This document shows, one piece after another, positions 18,317 to 27,390 of a stretch of DNA of 64,000 nt. The notes below the pieces were generated by a model that was not told the DNA's origin, made no database searches, and saw only the letters and a program-made list of their open reading frames with translations. Location of the stretch: NCBI GenBank assembly GCA_023421735.1, contig JAEZSP010000070.1, positions 268,957-332,956 of the forward strand, written 5' to 3'. Source of the stretch: Bacillota bacterium. GTDB lineage: Bacteria > Bacillota_A > Clostridia > Christensenellales > Aristaeellaceae. Made by a program: the position numbers and the translations under genes. The stretch's first letter is position 1. Each line of letters opens with the position of its first letter.

Positions 18317-19270
18317 ATGGTCAAATACACGATCAAGCGGTTAATCCAATCGGTCTTCACGGTTCTTCTCGTGGTATCGATCGTTTTTCTGCTGCTTCGC
18401 CTGATGCCCACGGATTACTACTTTACAGAGGAAGAGCTCATCAAGCTCACCGACGAGCAAAAGCAAGATCGGTTGCAGGCCGGTGGTTTTCTTGATCCTT
18501 CTTACGAACAGCTTTTTCGCTTTTACAAGCAGCTGATCTTAAAAGGTGACCTTGGCGTCAGTCATCGCATACAGACAAACACGCCTGTTGTGAAGTTGAT
18601 CGCCGCAAAATTCACCATCTCCATGCGCCTTGGATTAATCGCGCTGAGCATCTCGCTCTTCCTGGGCGTCATCATGGGCATCGTTCAGGCGCGATTTAAG
18701 GACGGCATATTCGACCATATCGGCACGGCATACACCGTGTTTGTGAATGCGGTGCCCCATCTCGTGTCATACTCATTGATCCTGGCATTCGGCGCCCGCG
18801 TATTGGGGTTGCCATCCATGTATTCCATGCGAAAACCGGAGATTACATCTATTTTGCCGATCGTCTGTCTTGCGATCGGTTCCGTCGCTGGCTATATGCT
18901 CTGGACGCGCCGCTACATGGTGGATGAACTCAATAAGGACTACATCCGCCTCGCAAAGCTGAAGGGGCTTTCGACGCATAACGTCATGATCCACCACGTG
19001 TTGAAAAACGCGTTCGTGCCGTTGGCACAGTATCTTCCCTATTCGATCCTCCTGACCGTCGGCGGATCGCTCCTCGTGGAACGCTTCTTCTCCGTGCCCG
19101 GCATGGGTCCGCTTCTAACGGACGCCATCTCGCGTTATGACACCAGCGTCGTGCAGGGTCTCGTTATGCTGTACGCGTCTTTGGGCATCATGGGCGTGTT
19201 CCTTGGCGACGTCCTCATGACCCTGATCGATCCCCGCATCCGATTGACGGGCAAAGGGGGGACGCGCTGA
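18317..19270 (+). CDS. ABC transporter permease B (system 2)
   Basis: 317 residues of the OppB/DppB family: an N-terminal helix (VKYTIKRLIQSVFTVLLVVSIVF), a variable extracellular loop (residues 30-95), and five more helices with the EAA loop (YMVDELNKDYIRLAKLKG). The family motif SVPGMGPLLTDAI is present. Its stop and the next start overlap as TGATG, coupling translation to the C permease. Confidence 0.9.
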   Translation: MVKYTIKRLIQSVFTVLLVVSIVFLLLRLMPTDYYFTEEELIKLTDEQKQDRLQAGGFLDPSYEQLFRFYKQLILKGDLGVSHRIQTNTPVVKLIAAKFTISMRLGLIALSISLFLGVIMGIVQARFKDGIFDHIGTAYTVFVNAVPHLVSYSLILAFGARVLGLPSMYSMRKPEITSILPIVCLAIGSVAGYMLWTRRYMVDELNKDYIRLAKLKGLSTHNVMIHHVLKNAFVPLAQYLPYSILLTVGGSLLVERFFSVPGMGPLLTDAISRYDTSVVQGLVMLYASLGIMGVFLGDVLMTLIDPRIRLTGKGGTR

Positions 19271-20292
19271 TGGACGAGAACAAGAAAAAAGTTGACCTTA
19301 CGGTTAAAAAGAACGATATCGAAACCAACCCCTCGAAAAAATATCCGCGCGACAGCGTCTATGTAAAGGCGCGCGCAAAGATGCCCGAGCGGCAACTGTT
19401 TGAATACGCGGAATATCACGCGCAGGCAGCCGAGCGAATCGGCTATTCCGAATACTCCTACTGGAAAAGCGTCTGGCGCAACTTCCTGAAAAAGAAGTCG
19501 GCTGTTGTGATGCTCGTCATTTTCGGCCTGCTCTTCATCTTTACGTTTGTCGCGGCCGCGATCAGTAAATTTGATGTGTACAATCTGCGCATCGAGGACT
19601 CGCTGATGTTCACGTCTCCCAATTCCACGTTCTGGTTCGGAACCGATAATCTGGGCCGCGATTATTGGTCGCAGGTCTGGTTCGCAACCCGCACTTCCAT
19701 CATCCTGGCAATCTCCGTTTCAATCGGTCAGATTCTGCTCGGCGTGGTGATCGGCCTGGTCTGGGGCTATGTGCGCAAACTCGACCGCCTTTTTACGGAG
19801 ATCTACAACCTGATCGACAATATCCCGACCATTATCTACATGACGCTCATCGCGCTCATGATCGGAAAAAGCTATCTCATCATGGGCACTGCGATCATCG
19901 CGTTCGGTTGGCTCGCGACGGCGCGCAACGTCCGAAACCTGGTATTTATGTACCGCGATCGAGAGTACAACCTCGCCTCGCGCTGTCTGGGCACGAATCT
20001 GTGGCGCATCCTCACCAGAAACATACTCCCCTACCTCATCAGCGTCGTCATATTGCGGCTAGCGCTTGCAATCCCAGGCACCATCGCCTACGAGACGACG
20101 CTTGCGTATTTGGGACTGATGGACATCTCCACGCCGTCGCTTGGCATACTCCTTCGAAACGCGCGGAGTTATTTCCTTGATTTCCCCTACCTCCTGATTT
20201 TCCCCGCTGCCATCGTGTCCGTAATCACGATCACCTTCTATCTGGTGGGCAACGCATTCTCCGACGCGTGTGACCCGCGCAACCACGTTTGA
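19270..20292 (+). CDS. ABC transporter permease C (system 2)
   Basis: 340 residues, longer than usual because of an 80-residue hydrophilic N-terminal extension (KKKVDLTVKKND..., YAEYHAQAAERIGYSE) before the first helix. The core has the OppC motif WFGTDNLGRDYWSQVWFATR and the EAA loop (ARNVRNLVFMYRDREYNLASRCLG). It begins within the stop codon of the B gene and is followed after 15 bp by the fused ATPase. Confidence 0.9.
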   Translation: MDENKKKVDLTVKKNDIETNPSKKYPRDSVYVKARAKMPERQLFEYAEYHAQAAERIGYSEYSYWKSVWRNFLKKKSAVVMLVIFGLLFIFTFVAAAISKFDVYNLRIEDSLMFTSPNSTFWFGTDNLGRDYWSQVWFATRTSIILAISVSIGQILLGVVIGLVWGYVRKLDRLFTEIYNLIDNIPTIIYMTLIALMIGKSYLIMGTAIIAFGWLATARNVRNLVFMYRDREYNLASRCLGTNLWRILTRNILPYLISVVILRLALAIPGTIAYETTLAYLGLMDISTPSLGILLRNARSYFLDFPYLLIFPAAIVSVITITFYLVGNAFSDACDPRNHV

Positions 20293-20307
20293 TGGGAGGT
20301 GGCTGAA

Positions 20308-22410
20308 ATGAGTGAAATGATGAACAATCCCGTAAACGCCGAACAGACGTATTTTGAAAATCGTGCCGCACATATACTTGCGACCGAACCCATCCTGTCC
20401 GCCAAGGACGTGGAGGTCGAATTCACGCTGCGCGGTCAGCGCCTGAAGGCCATCCGAAAGGCATCCCTCGATCTGTACGACGGCGAGACGCTTGCGATCG
20501 TCGGTGAATCGGGCAGCGGTAAGTCCGTGTTTACGAAATGTTTCCTCGGCATGCTCGATAAGAACGGCTCGGTCACCGGCGGCTCCATAATCTATGACGG
20601 TCAAGACCTAGCGCAGTTTAAAACAGAGCGCGAGTGGCGCACCATCCGCGGCAGGAAGATCGCCATGGTAACCCAGGATCCGATGACAAGCCTCAATCCG
20701 CTCAAGCGAATCGGCGCGCAGATACAGGAAGCCATCGAGCTCCACCAAAAGCTGCACGGCGCGGATGCCAAGCGAGAAGCCATCCGCATGCTCGAACTCG
20801 TCGGAATTCCCGAGCCCGAGCGGCGCTATAGCCAATATCCGCATGAGTTTTCAGGTGGCATGCGACAGCGCGTGGTCATCGCCATTGCCGTTGCCTGCAA
20901 ACCGCAGATCCTCATTTGTGACGAGCCGACGACCGCCTTGGATGTGACCATACAGGCGCAGATCCTCGATCTGATCCGAAAACTGCAAAAGGATCAGGGC
21001 ATGACCATCGTCTATATTACGCACGATTTGGGCGTCGTCGCAAACGTCGCAGACCGCGTCGCCGTCATGTACGCCGGACAGATCGTTGAAATTGGCATGT
21101 CGAACGAAATTTTCTTCGACGCATGGCACCCCTACAGCTGGGCGCTTTTGAACGCGTTGCCCCAATTGGGCGTGAAGGGCGAAAAACTGCCCGCCATCGA
21201 CGGCACGCCGCCGAACCTGTTCAATCAGGTAACCGGCGATTCATTCGCGCCGCGCAATCACAAGGCGCTGAATATCGACTTCCTCGAAGAACCCCCCATG
21301 TTCGACGTCTCTCCCACCCATCAGGCGAAGACGTGGATGCTCGATGAGCGCGCACCCGGGGTCGAACGCCCGGACTCCATCCGAAAATTGGGCAAACTGT
21401 TCTCGGAAGCAGAAAGCTCCGCCCCGGCCGCACCCCAGCCGCACGGCGCACCGCTGGTCGAGATCAAGAACATGCAGGTTGCGTTCGGCAGCGGACGCAA
21501 GAAATTCATCGCCGTGGATGATGTCAGTTTCACCATCTACCGGGGCGAAACCTTTTCGCTGGTGGGCGAATCCGGAAGTGGAAAGACGACCATCGGTCGT
21601 GCGATTGTGCGGATCAATCCCGTGACAAGCGGTCAGGTGCTTTATAAGGGGCGCAAGATCAACGGAAAGATTGCAAAGGATTTGGATCTCGAGGTCATTC
21701 GCAGCATGCAGATGATCTTCCAGGATCCCATGGCGTCGTTGAACGAGCGCGCCAAGGTGGACTACATTGTTTCCGAGGGGCTTTTGAATCACAGGCTGTT
21801 CACGGACGAAGCGGATCGTGAGGCGAAGGTGCAAAAAGCGCTGGAAGAAGTGGGCCTGTTGCCGGAATTCTCGAGCCGCTTCCCGCACGAATTCTCCGGC
21901 GGACAGCGCCAGCGCATTGGCATCGCGCGGTCCCTGATCATGGAGCCGGAGTTCATTGTGGCCGACGAGCCCATTTCCGCGCTCGATGTTTCCATCCGTG
22001 CACAGGTTTTGAACCTTCTCAACGACTTGAAGCAAAAGCGCGGGTTGACGTACCTGTTCATTGCGCATGATCTGTCCGTGGTTCGTTTCATCTCGGACCG
22101 CATCGCCGTCATCCATAAGGGACGCATCGTTGAACTTGCGGCGTGTGAGGAACTGTTCCACCATCCGCTGCATCCCTACACAAAGGCGTTGCTCTCCGCC
22201 GTTCCAAACCCAAATCCGTATCGGGAAAGGACGAAAAAGCTCCTGGTATACGATCCCTCCGTCCACGACTATACAAAAGATTGCCCCAAATGGGTGGAAA
22301 TCCTGCCCGGGCATTTTGTCTACGGAAACGAGCGCGAGTTGGACGGCTATCGCAACGAACTGGATATCTCAGGCTGTCCCGCACAGAGCATGCGCGTGCC
22401 GACCAGATGA
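20308..22410 (+). CDS. Fused oligopeptide-type ABC ATPase (D-F fusion)
   Basis: 700 residues holding two complete ABC domains, where most systems use separate OppD and OppF subunits. The ATG at 20308 sits 8 bases after GGGAGG; a GTG three codons upstream overlaps that site. Domain 1 has Walker [14 protein letters not shown] near residue 68, [12 protein letters not shown] and [12 protein letters not shown]. Domain 2 has [13 protein letters not shown] near residue 420, [12 protein letters not shown] and [12 protein letters not shown]. Both H-loops (YITHDLG, FIAHDLS) are intact. The C-terminal cysteine cluster is absent: domain 1 has [11 protein letters not shown] where the family has GCxFxxRCPxA. 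It powers permeases B and C of system 2. Confidence 0.92.
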   Translation: MSEMMNNPVNAEQTYFENRAAHILATEPILSAKDVEVEFTLRGQRLKAIRKASLDLYDGETLAIVGESGSGKSVFTKCFLGMLDKNGSVTGGSIIYDGQDLAQFKTEREWRTIRGRKIAMVTQDPMTSLNPLKRIGAQIQEAIELHQKLHGADAKREAIRMLELVGIPEPERRYSQYPHEFSGGMRQRVVIAIAVACKPQILICDEPTTALDVTIQAQILDLIRKLQKDQGMTIVYITHDLGVVANVADRVAVMYAGQIVEIGMSNEIFFDAWHPYSWALLNALPQLGVKGEKLPAIDGTPPNLFNQVTGDSFAPRNHKALNIDFLEEPPMFDVSPTHQAKTWMLDERAPGVERPDSIRKLGKLFSEAESSAPAAPQPHGAPLVEIKNMQVAFGSGRKKFIAVDDVSFTIYRGETFSLVGESGSGKTTIGRAIVRINPVTSGQVLYKGRKINGKIAKDLDLEVIRSMQMIFQDPMASLNERAKVDYIVSEGLLNHRLFTDEADREAKVQKALEEVGLLPEFSSRFPHEFSGGQRQRIGIARSLIMEPEFIVADEPISALDVSIRAQVLNLLNDLKQKRGLTYLFIAHDLSVVRFISDRIAVIHKGRIVELAACEELFHHPLHPYTKALLSAVPNPNPYRERTKKLLVYDPSVHDYTKDCPKWVEILPGHFVYGNERELDGYRNELDISGCPAQSMRVPTR

Positions 22411-22650
22411 ATTTTTGATGGTAGTGCCCTCCGCGGATTGTACTTGCACAATGCACAGGCGTAGCAGCCAGGGGCGGATTTTCCGCCTATGTCAAGAATT
22501 CTGGGTGCATATGCCGAATCTCCAATTCGTCAGATGCAGTCCCTTCGGGACAAACATTGCCACAGGCAAAGTTTCCTTGGTGCGAGATTGCGGAAATGCA
22601 TCCTCTTACGCACGTAGGATTTGTGCGGTTCAGCCCTAACCCAAACGTTC
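22411..22650. other. Unassigned intergenic stretch
   Basis: About 240 bp between the fused ATPase and the terminator region. It contains a short hairpin (GGCGGA, TT, TCCGCC, from about 22474) and no supported gene. One plus-strand frame stays open to a TAA at 22637-22639 but has no start or known motif. Because an IS200/IS605-like palindrome follows, this may be a worn transposon remnant; that is a guess. Confidence 0.35.
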
Positions 22651-22683
22651 CCACCTGACTGCTGTTGCGGTCAGGTGGTTTTT
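22651..22683 (+). terminator. Intrinsic terminator of ABC operon 2
   Basis: CCACCTGAC pairs with GTCAGGTGG and is followed by TTTTT. Confidence 0.8.
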
Positions 22684-22684
22684 C

Positions 22685-22723
22685 AATCCGAAAACCCCAC
22701 GTCAGGCGTGGGGTTTTCGGATT
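22685..22723. repeat. Perfect palindrome related to an IS200/IS605-type end hairpin
   Basis: A 17-bp perfect inverted repeat (AATCCGAAAACCCCACG and its complement) around the loop TCAGG. Fifteen bases (TCCGAAAACCCCACG) recur at 63792-63806, just upstream of a tnpA start. It may be a solo transposon end, a REP-like element or a terminator that happens to share the core. Confidence 0.6.
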
Positions 22724-22732
22724 ACAGAATGA

Positions 22733-22754
22733 CCGCCCGACTGATGTCGGGCGG
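22733..22754 (-). terminator. Stem-loop downstream of gcvPB
   Basis: CCGCCCGA pairs with TCGGGCGG 6 bp after the gcvPB stop. No T tract follows directly on the minus strand; the palindrome at 22685-22723, which ends in TTTT on that strand, may complete termination. Confidence 0.5.
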
Positions 22755-22759
22755 CTGTT

Positions 22760-24172
22760 TTACGATTGGGGCGTGTATTTGAGAATCGGCTTGCGCGCCG
22801 CGCCAACTTCGTCGAGTCTGTGTACAGGCGTGAGCAGGGGGGCATCGTGCAGGGCCATAGGCGCATTCTTGGCGAGCCTGTGAAGTTCGATGAGCAGTTC
22901 CGCCACCCGATCGATGGTCTCCTTGGATTCCGTTTCGGTCGGCTCCACCATCAGCGCCTCGTGAACGATCAGTGGGAAGTACATCGTGGGCGGGTGAATG
23001 CCGTGATCGAGCATGCCCTTTGCGATGTCGAGCGCCGAAACGCCCGTCTCCTTTTTCAGGTTTTCAAGGCTCATGACGAATTCGTGCATGCAGGGGCCGC
23101 CAAACGCCATGTCGTATGTGCCCTTCAAAAGCGCCATCATGTAGTTGGCGTTGAGAACCGCCGTCTCCGAAACCGCCTTCAACCCATCCCCGCCGAGCGT
23201 GAGGATATAGGCGAGTGCGCGCACGACCACCAGAAACTGGCCGTAAAACGCCCGCACCTGCCCGATGCTCTCAACCTGTGCCGCGCCGCCGAGCGCGCTT
23301 TCAGGCAGAAACGGCGTTAAAAACGCCTTGCAGCCCACAGGTCCACTGCCCGGACCACCACCGCCGTGCGGCGTAGAAAACGTCTTGTGGAGATTCAGGT
23401 GCACGACGTCGAAACCCATATCGCCCGGACGGGCGATGCCCATGATCGCGTTAAGGTTCGCGCCGTCATAATAGACAAGTCCGCCCGCCGCGTGTACGAT
23501 CTCCGAAATCCGTTTGATGTTTTTTTCAAATAGGCCGACCGTATTGGGGTTTGTGAGCATGAGCCCGGCGGTGTCGGGACCCACTGCCGCCGCGAGGGCA
23601 TCCAGATCAACCAACCCGTCCGCGCCGGAGGGAATGTTGACGACCGAGAAACCCGCCATCGCCGCACTCGCAGGATTGGTGCCGTGCGCAGAATCCGGAA
23701 CGATGATCTTTTTCCTGCCCACGTCGCCCCGCGAAAGATGATGCGCGCGAATGAGCAGAAGCCCCGTCAGTTCGCCGTGCGCGCCCGCCGCGGGCTGGAA
23801 CGTCATCGCGTCCATTCCCGTCACTTCGCACAGATACTTTTCACAAAGCGCATAGACCTCCGCGCAGCCCGCAACGGTCTCTTTCGGCTGGAGCGGATGC
23901 ACATCCGCAAACCCGGGCAACGCCGCGATCTCCTCATTGATGCGGGGATTATACTTCATGGTGCACGAACCGAGCGGATAAAAGCCGTCGTTGACGCCGT
24001 GGGTCTCGCGTTCGAGCGCGGTATAGTGCCTACTGATGTCGGTTTCGGAAAGCGCCGGCAGCATGGGCGCGTCAGCACGCGTCGCCGCCTTAAGCGTATA
24101 GGCGGGCACGTCGCATTCGGAAAGCAACGCACAGCGTCTGCCCGGGACGCTCCGTTCAAAAATCAGCTTCAT
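22760..24172 (-). CDS. gcvPB: Glycine dehydrogenase (decarboxylating) subunit 2
   Basis: 470 residues, the C-terminal half of P-protein. It carries the PLP-binding site in NLHKTFSTPHGGGGPGSG (Lys263), DSAHGTNPASAAM and NPNTVGLFEKNI. Start ATG 24172 overlaps the gcvPA stop as ATGA; an upstream extension lies within gcvPA. With GcvPA it decarboxylates glycine and loads the aminomethyl group onto lipoyl-GcvH. It is the last gene of the operon controlled by the glycine riboswitch. Confidence 0.96.
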   Translation of the reverse strand: MKLIFERSVPGRRCALLSECDVPAYTLKAATRADAPMLPALSETDISRHYTALERETHGVNDGFYPLGSCTMKYNPRINEEIAALPGFADVHPLQPKETVAGCAEVYALCEKYLCEVTGMDAMTFQPAAGAHGELTGLLLIRAHHLSRGDVGRKKIIVPDSAHGTNPASAAMAGFSVVNIPSGADGLVDLDALAAAVGPDTAGLMLTNPNTVGLFEKNIKRISEIVHAAGGLVYYDGANLNAIMGIARPGDMGFDVVHLNLHKTFSTPHGGGGPGSGPVGCKAFLTPFLPESALGGAAQVESIGQVRAFYGQFLVVVRALAYILTLGGDGLKAVSETAVLNANYMMALLKGTYDMAFGGPCMHEFVMSLENLKKETGVSALDIAKGMLDHGIHPPTMYFPLIVHEALMVEPTETESKETIDRVAELLIELHRLAKNAPMALHDAPLLTPVHRLDEVGAARKPILKYTPQS

Positions 24173-25500
24173 CGCGCATCGCTCCCTTCGCAGGCCGCAC
24201 GGACAATCTCGACCGCCGCGTCCATCTCTTCCCTGGAAACCGCCTCGGTCGCGCACCACAGGATGCCCCCCGAGACGGGTAATCCGCCGAGAATTCCCGT
24301 TTTTTCAAGCGCCGTAAGCACGCCCTCCGCCGGAACAGGAAGCGTCAATACAAATTCGTGGAAAAATTCGCCTGCGTGAACCCGCGCAACGCCGTCCATT
24401 TCACACAGTCGGCTGCACAGATAATGTGCCTTGCTTGCGCATTGGGATGCGACCTCCGCCAGGCCATCCGGCCCCATGGAGGCCATGTACACGGCGGCAA
24501 TCATTGCGCAGAGCGCTTCGTTGGAGCAGATATTGCTCGACGCCTTTTCGCGGCGGATGTGCTGTTCGCGCGCCTGCAGCGTCAAAACAAACGCGCGCTT
24601 GCCCGCGACATCCCTCGTCTCGCCGACGATGCGTCCGGGGAGTTTGCGCATCATGGCAGATTTTGCAGCCATAAAGCCCAGATACGGCCCGCCGAAGGAG
24701 AGCGGAATGCCGAGCGGCTGCCCCTCGCCGACCGCAACGTCTGCGCCGCAAGCGGCGGGCGTCTTGAGAAGGCCGAGTGAAATGGGATTCACGCCCATGA
24801 TGAACTTCGCGCCCGCGCCATGTGCAAGGGTTCCCACGGTATCCGCATCCTCGATAAGGCCATAAAAATTCGGCTGTTGGATATAGACGCAGGAGACGGC
24901 CTGATCGAGCATCTCCGAAAGAACGGTGAGATCGGTCACGCCATCGCGTTCGGGAATCACTTCGAGCTGCCCGCCCGCACCCTCGCAATAGGTGCGCATG
25001 GTGGCGATCACGTCCGGATGCGCAGCCGCCGAAACGAGCGTCTTGACCCGCTTCCCCTCGCGGCACATCGCGGCGGCCTCAGCAGCCGCGCTCGCGCCGT
25101 CGTACACGGAGGCGTTGGAAACGTCCATGCCAGTCAGCGCGCAAATCATGGTCTGATATTCAAAGATCGATTGCAGGACGCCCTGACTGATCTCCGCCTG
25201 ATACGGCGTATATGCAGTTACGAACGCTTCCTTCGCGGTCACATATTTCACGATGGAGGGAATATAGTGCCGATATGCACCCGCGCCGCGCAGCACGGCC
25301 TGAAAGACCGTGTTTTTCCCGGCCATCGCGCCCATGACGCGCCGGAGTTTCTGCTCGCTCATTCCCTTGGGCAGGTCGAGCGGGCGATTCAGCCGCACGT
25401 CTTCCGGAATACCCGAAAACAGAGCCGAAGCATCCGAAACGCCGATGGCTGCGCGCATCTCCCGCTGCTGCTCCTCGGTCGAGGGGATATAGCTGCCCAT
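24169..25500 (-). CDS. gcvPA: Glycine dehydrogenase (decarboxylating) subunit 1
   Basis: 443 residues, the N-terminal half of P-protein. It starts with the typical MGSYIPSTEEQQREM and contains YTPYQAEISQGVLQSIFEYQT and REQHIRREKASSNICSNEAL, all signatures of this subunit. GGAGGAG inside the end of gcvH serves as its ribosome binding site. It pairs with GcvPB; the split form is usual in Gram-positive anaerobes. Confidence 0.96.
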   Translation of the reverse strand: MGSYIPSTEEQQREMRAAIGVSDASALFSGIPEDVRLNRPLDLPKGMSEQKLRRVMGAMAGKNTVFQAVLRGAGAYRHYIPSIVKYVTAKEAFVTAYTPYQAEISQGVLQSIFEYQTMICALTGMDVSNASVYDGASAAAEAAAMCREGKRVKTLVSAAAHPDVIATMRTYCEGAGGQLEVIPERDGVTDLTVLSEMLDQAVSCVYIQQPNFYGLIEDADTVGTLAHGAGAKFIMGVNPISLGLLKTPAACGADVAVGEGQPLGIPLSFGGPYLGFMAAKSAMMRKLPGRIVGETRDVAGKRAFVLTLQAREQHIRREKASSNICSNEALCAMIAAVYMASMGPDGLAEVASQCASKAHYLCSRLCEMDGVARVHAGEFFHEFVLTLPVPAEGVLTALEKTGILGGLPVSGGILWCATEAVSREEMDAAVEIVRAACEGSDAR

Positions 25501-25503
25501 GGC

Positions 25504-25887
25504 CTATTTCTCCTCCGATTCCACAAACCGGGCGTATTCATCCGCGGTCATCATTTCCTCTTTTGCGCTGACATTTTCGATCTTTGCAATCCACGCGCCA
25601 TAGGGATCTTCGTTGATCTGCTCCGGCGCGTCGAGCAGCGCCTCGTTGACCGCACAAACGATGCCTGAAACAGGACAGAAGACGTCGGACACGGCCTTGA
25701 CGGATTCAACATTTGCAAACGACACGCCCGCCTGCGTCTCTGCGCCTACGGACGGCAAATCCACAAAGACCAGATCTCCCAAACTCTTCTGCGCATAGTC
25801 CGTCAGACCCACGATGGCGGTCGTCTCGTCCACAAAATCAACCCATTCGTGCGACTTGGTGTAGCCGAGCTTTTCGGGATTATTCAT
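25504..25887 (-). CDS. gcvH: Glycine cleavage system H protein
   Basis: 127 residues, normal length. The lipoyl-accepting Lys64 lies in FANVESVKAVSDVFCPVSG, and the N-terminal KSHEWVDF and IVGLTDYAQKSLGD are characteristic. It shuttles the aminomethyl group between GcvPA/PB and GcvT and is reoxidised by the L-protein, whose gene is not in this operon. It lies 17 bp after gcvT. Confidence 0.97.
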   Translation of the reverse strand: MNNPEKLGYTKSHEWVDFVDETTAIVGLTDYAQKSLGDLVFVDLPSVGAETQAGVSFANVESVKAVSDVFCPVSGIVCAVNEALLDAPEQINEDPYGAWIAKIENVSAKEEMMTADEYARFVESEEK

Positions 25888-25904
25888 AATCGCGCCCTCC
25901 TCTG

Positions 25905-26990
25905 TTATCCTCTTTTATAAAACGGCAGCGGCACGATTTGCGCCTCCACCTTGCGCCCGCGAATTTCAACCTCGACAGTCTTCCCAATCTCTGCAAACTG
26001 TGCCGATACAAGCGCCATCGCAGCCGCGTACCCAATGTGCGGGCAAAAAGTGCCCGATGTGGTCGCGCCAATCGCGCATCCATCCGCGAATACCGGGCAA
26101 TGCTCGCGCGCAATGCCGCGTCCGGTGATCCGCAAGCCAACACGCCGGAGCTTTGGTTCGCCCTTTTCCACAAGCGCGCGCTTGCCGATAAAGTCAGCCT
26201 TGCCCATCTTCACAAACACGTCGAGGCTCGCCTCCAGGGGTGTTGTCTCCTCGTTCATCTCGTGCCCGTAAAGCGGCATGGCGGCCTCGAGGCGCAGCGT
26301 ATCGCGCGCACCGAGTCCGCAGGGAATGAGTCCTTCTTCCGTGCCGGCTGCTAAAAGCGCGTCCCACAGGGCGGGCGCATCCCCTGCCGCACAATAGAGT
26401 TCGAGTCCATCCTCGCCCGTATATCCCGTGCGGGACACGAGACAGGAAACACCCGCAACCTGAGCGCCATCCTTGAAGTGATAATAGCGCGACGGAATGT
26501 TCTGCGAGTGGGACAGCTTTTCAAAGATCGACAGCGCGCGCGGGCCCTGCAGCGCGAGCTGGGCGATGGAATCGGAAATGTCCTCGAATTCACATTCCCC
26601 AAAAAGGTGCGCCTGCATCCATGCGACATCCTTTTTTCGATTGGCGGCATTCACCACCAGTAAGTAATCGCTTTCGGCGCGCCGATAGACGAGAAGATCA
26701 TCCACCACGCCGCCCTGCTCGTTGCACATCGGGCTATAGCGCACCTGTCCGTTTTTCATCCCCGTCAGGTCGTTGGTGACGATCATTTGAACATTCTGAA
26801 AGGCATCTTTGCCCCTGTAGGTCACTTCCCCCATGTGGGATACGTCAAATAACCCGCATGTGGTGCGCACAGCCGTGTGCTCCTTGATGATGCCGGCCCG
26901 GTACTCCACGGGAAGAAGATAGCCCGCGAACGGGACAATTTTTCCGGCAAGGGCGACGTGTCGGTCATATAGCGGCGTCTTCCGTTCCAT
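25905..26990 (-). CDS. gcvT: Aminomethyltransferase (glycine cleavage T protein)
   Basis: 361 residues, the normal length. The start is ATG 26990 (MERKTPLYDRHVALAGK...), 9 bases after GGAGG. The open frame runs 48 codons further upstream, but those codons are the riboswitch and its terminator. Conserved folate-binding and core segments include DVSHMGEVTYRGKDA, NDLTGMKNGQVRYSPMCNEQGGVVDDLLVYR and SRTGYTGEDGLELY. It releases ammonia and transfers the one-carbon unit to tetrahydrofolate. First gene of the operon. Confidence 0.96.
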   Translation of the reverse strand: MERKTPLYDRHVALAGKIVPFAGYLLPVEYRAGIIKEHTAVRTTCGLFDVSHMGEVTYRGKDAFQNVQMIVTNDLTGMKNGQVRYSPMCNEQGGVVDDLLVYRRAESDYLLVVNAANRKKDVAWMQAHLFGECEFEDISDSIAQLALQGPRALSIFEKLSHSQNIPSRYYHFKDGAQVAGVSCLVSRTGYTGEDGLELYCAAGDAPALWDALLAAGTEEGLIPCGLGARDTLRLEAAMPLYGHEMNEETTPLEASLDVFVKMGKADFIGKRALVEKGEPKLRRVGLRITGRGIAREHCPVFADGCAIGATTSGTFCPHIGYAAAMALVSAQFAEIGKTVEVEIRGRKVEAQIVPLPFYKRG

Positions 26991-27016
26991 TTCCAGCTGC
27001 CTCCAGTCTGTCACAA

Positions 27017-27061
27017 CAAAAATAGAGATGGGCAGGCCACTCTCGTAGCCGGCACATCTCT
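27017..27061 (-). terminator. Expression-platform terminator of the glycine riboswitch
   Basis: On the minus strand AGAGATG, a GC-rich inner stem (GGC/GCC) and CATCTCT are followed by ATTTTTG. The 5' strand of this hairpin overlaps the 3' end of the second aptamer (ACAGAGAT), so ligand-stabilised aptamer pairing would prevent terminator formation. This lies 27 bp before the gcvT start. Confidence 0.75.
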
Positions 27062-27280
27062 GTATCTTTACCTGAAAGATTCCCTCGCAAAGAGGTTGCT
27101 TCTTCGGTGCATCCGCGCCCAAACCGTCAAGCATTCATCGCCAAACATGGCATAAATCCTTGCCGCCCGCGGCAACTGCTTTCCAGAGTTTCGTCAAAAT
27201 CCAGTCCTTTCGCCTGAGAGCTTCTGCCCGTTCCCCTTCGGCGACGCGAATCGCGTTCTCTCCTGAACTTCTCATCCGAA
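27056..27280 (-). promoter_or_regulatory. Tandem glycine riboswitch (two aptamers)
   Basis: Two copies of the glycine aptamer core are readable on the minus strand. Aptamer I (27278 to about 27201) has TTCAGGAGAG, GCCGAAGGGG and AGCTCTCAGGCGAAAGGACTGG-like core elements. Aptamer II (about 27190 to 27056) has ACTCTGGAAAG, CACCGAAGAAGCAA and ATCTTTCAGGTAAAGATACA. The short linker and order match known cooperative glycine riboswitches upstream of gcvT. Glycine binding is expected to switch on the operon by blocking the downstream terminator. Confidence 0.9.
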
Positions 27281-27342
27281 ATTTTCAGTTTTTCGACACG
27301 AATATTGGCGTGCGCATCGCCTGCGCCGTTCGTGTTTCCTGT

Positions 27343-27371
27343 ATTCTATGCCTTTCAAAGCCGGATGTCAA
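27343..27371 (-). promoter_or_regulatory. Promoter of the gcv operon
   Basis: On the minus strand a perfect TTGACA (27371-27366), a 17-bp spacer and TAGAAT (27348-27343). The transcript would begin near 27336, some 60 bases before the first aptamer. Confidence 0.75.
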
Positions 27372-27390
27372 GATAAAATCACATTATCAA

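Noticed and set aside
16453..18411. A 650-codon open frame on the minus strand across a binding-protein gene
   Set aside because: It is fully antisense to a gene with a promoter, ribosome binding site and signal peptide. It has no family motif, and it results from the codon pattern of GC-rich DNA. The same applies to long antisense frames at 28238-29707, 59688-60986, 21241-22314 and 62156-63187.
25905..27134. A longer GcvT with 48 extra N-terminal residues
   Set aside because: The extra codons coincide with the glycine riboswitch and terminator, and the family N-terminus begins at 26990 after a good ribosome binding site.
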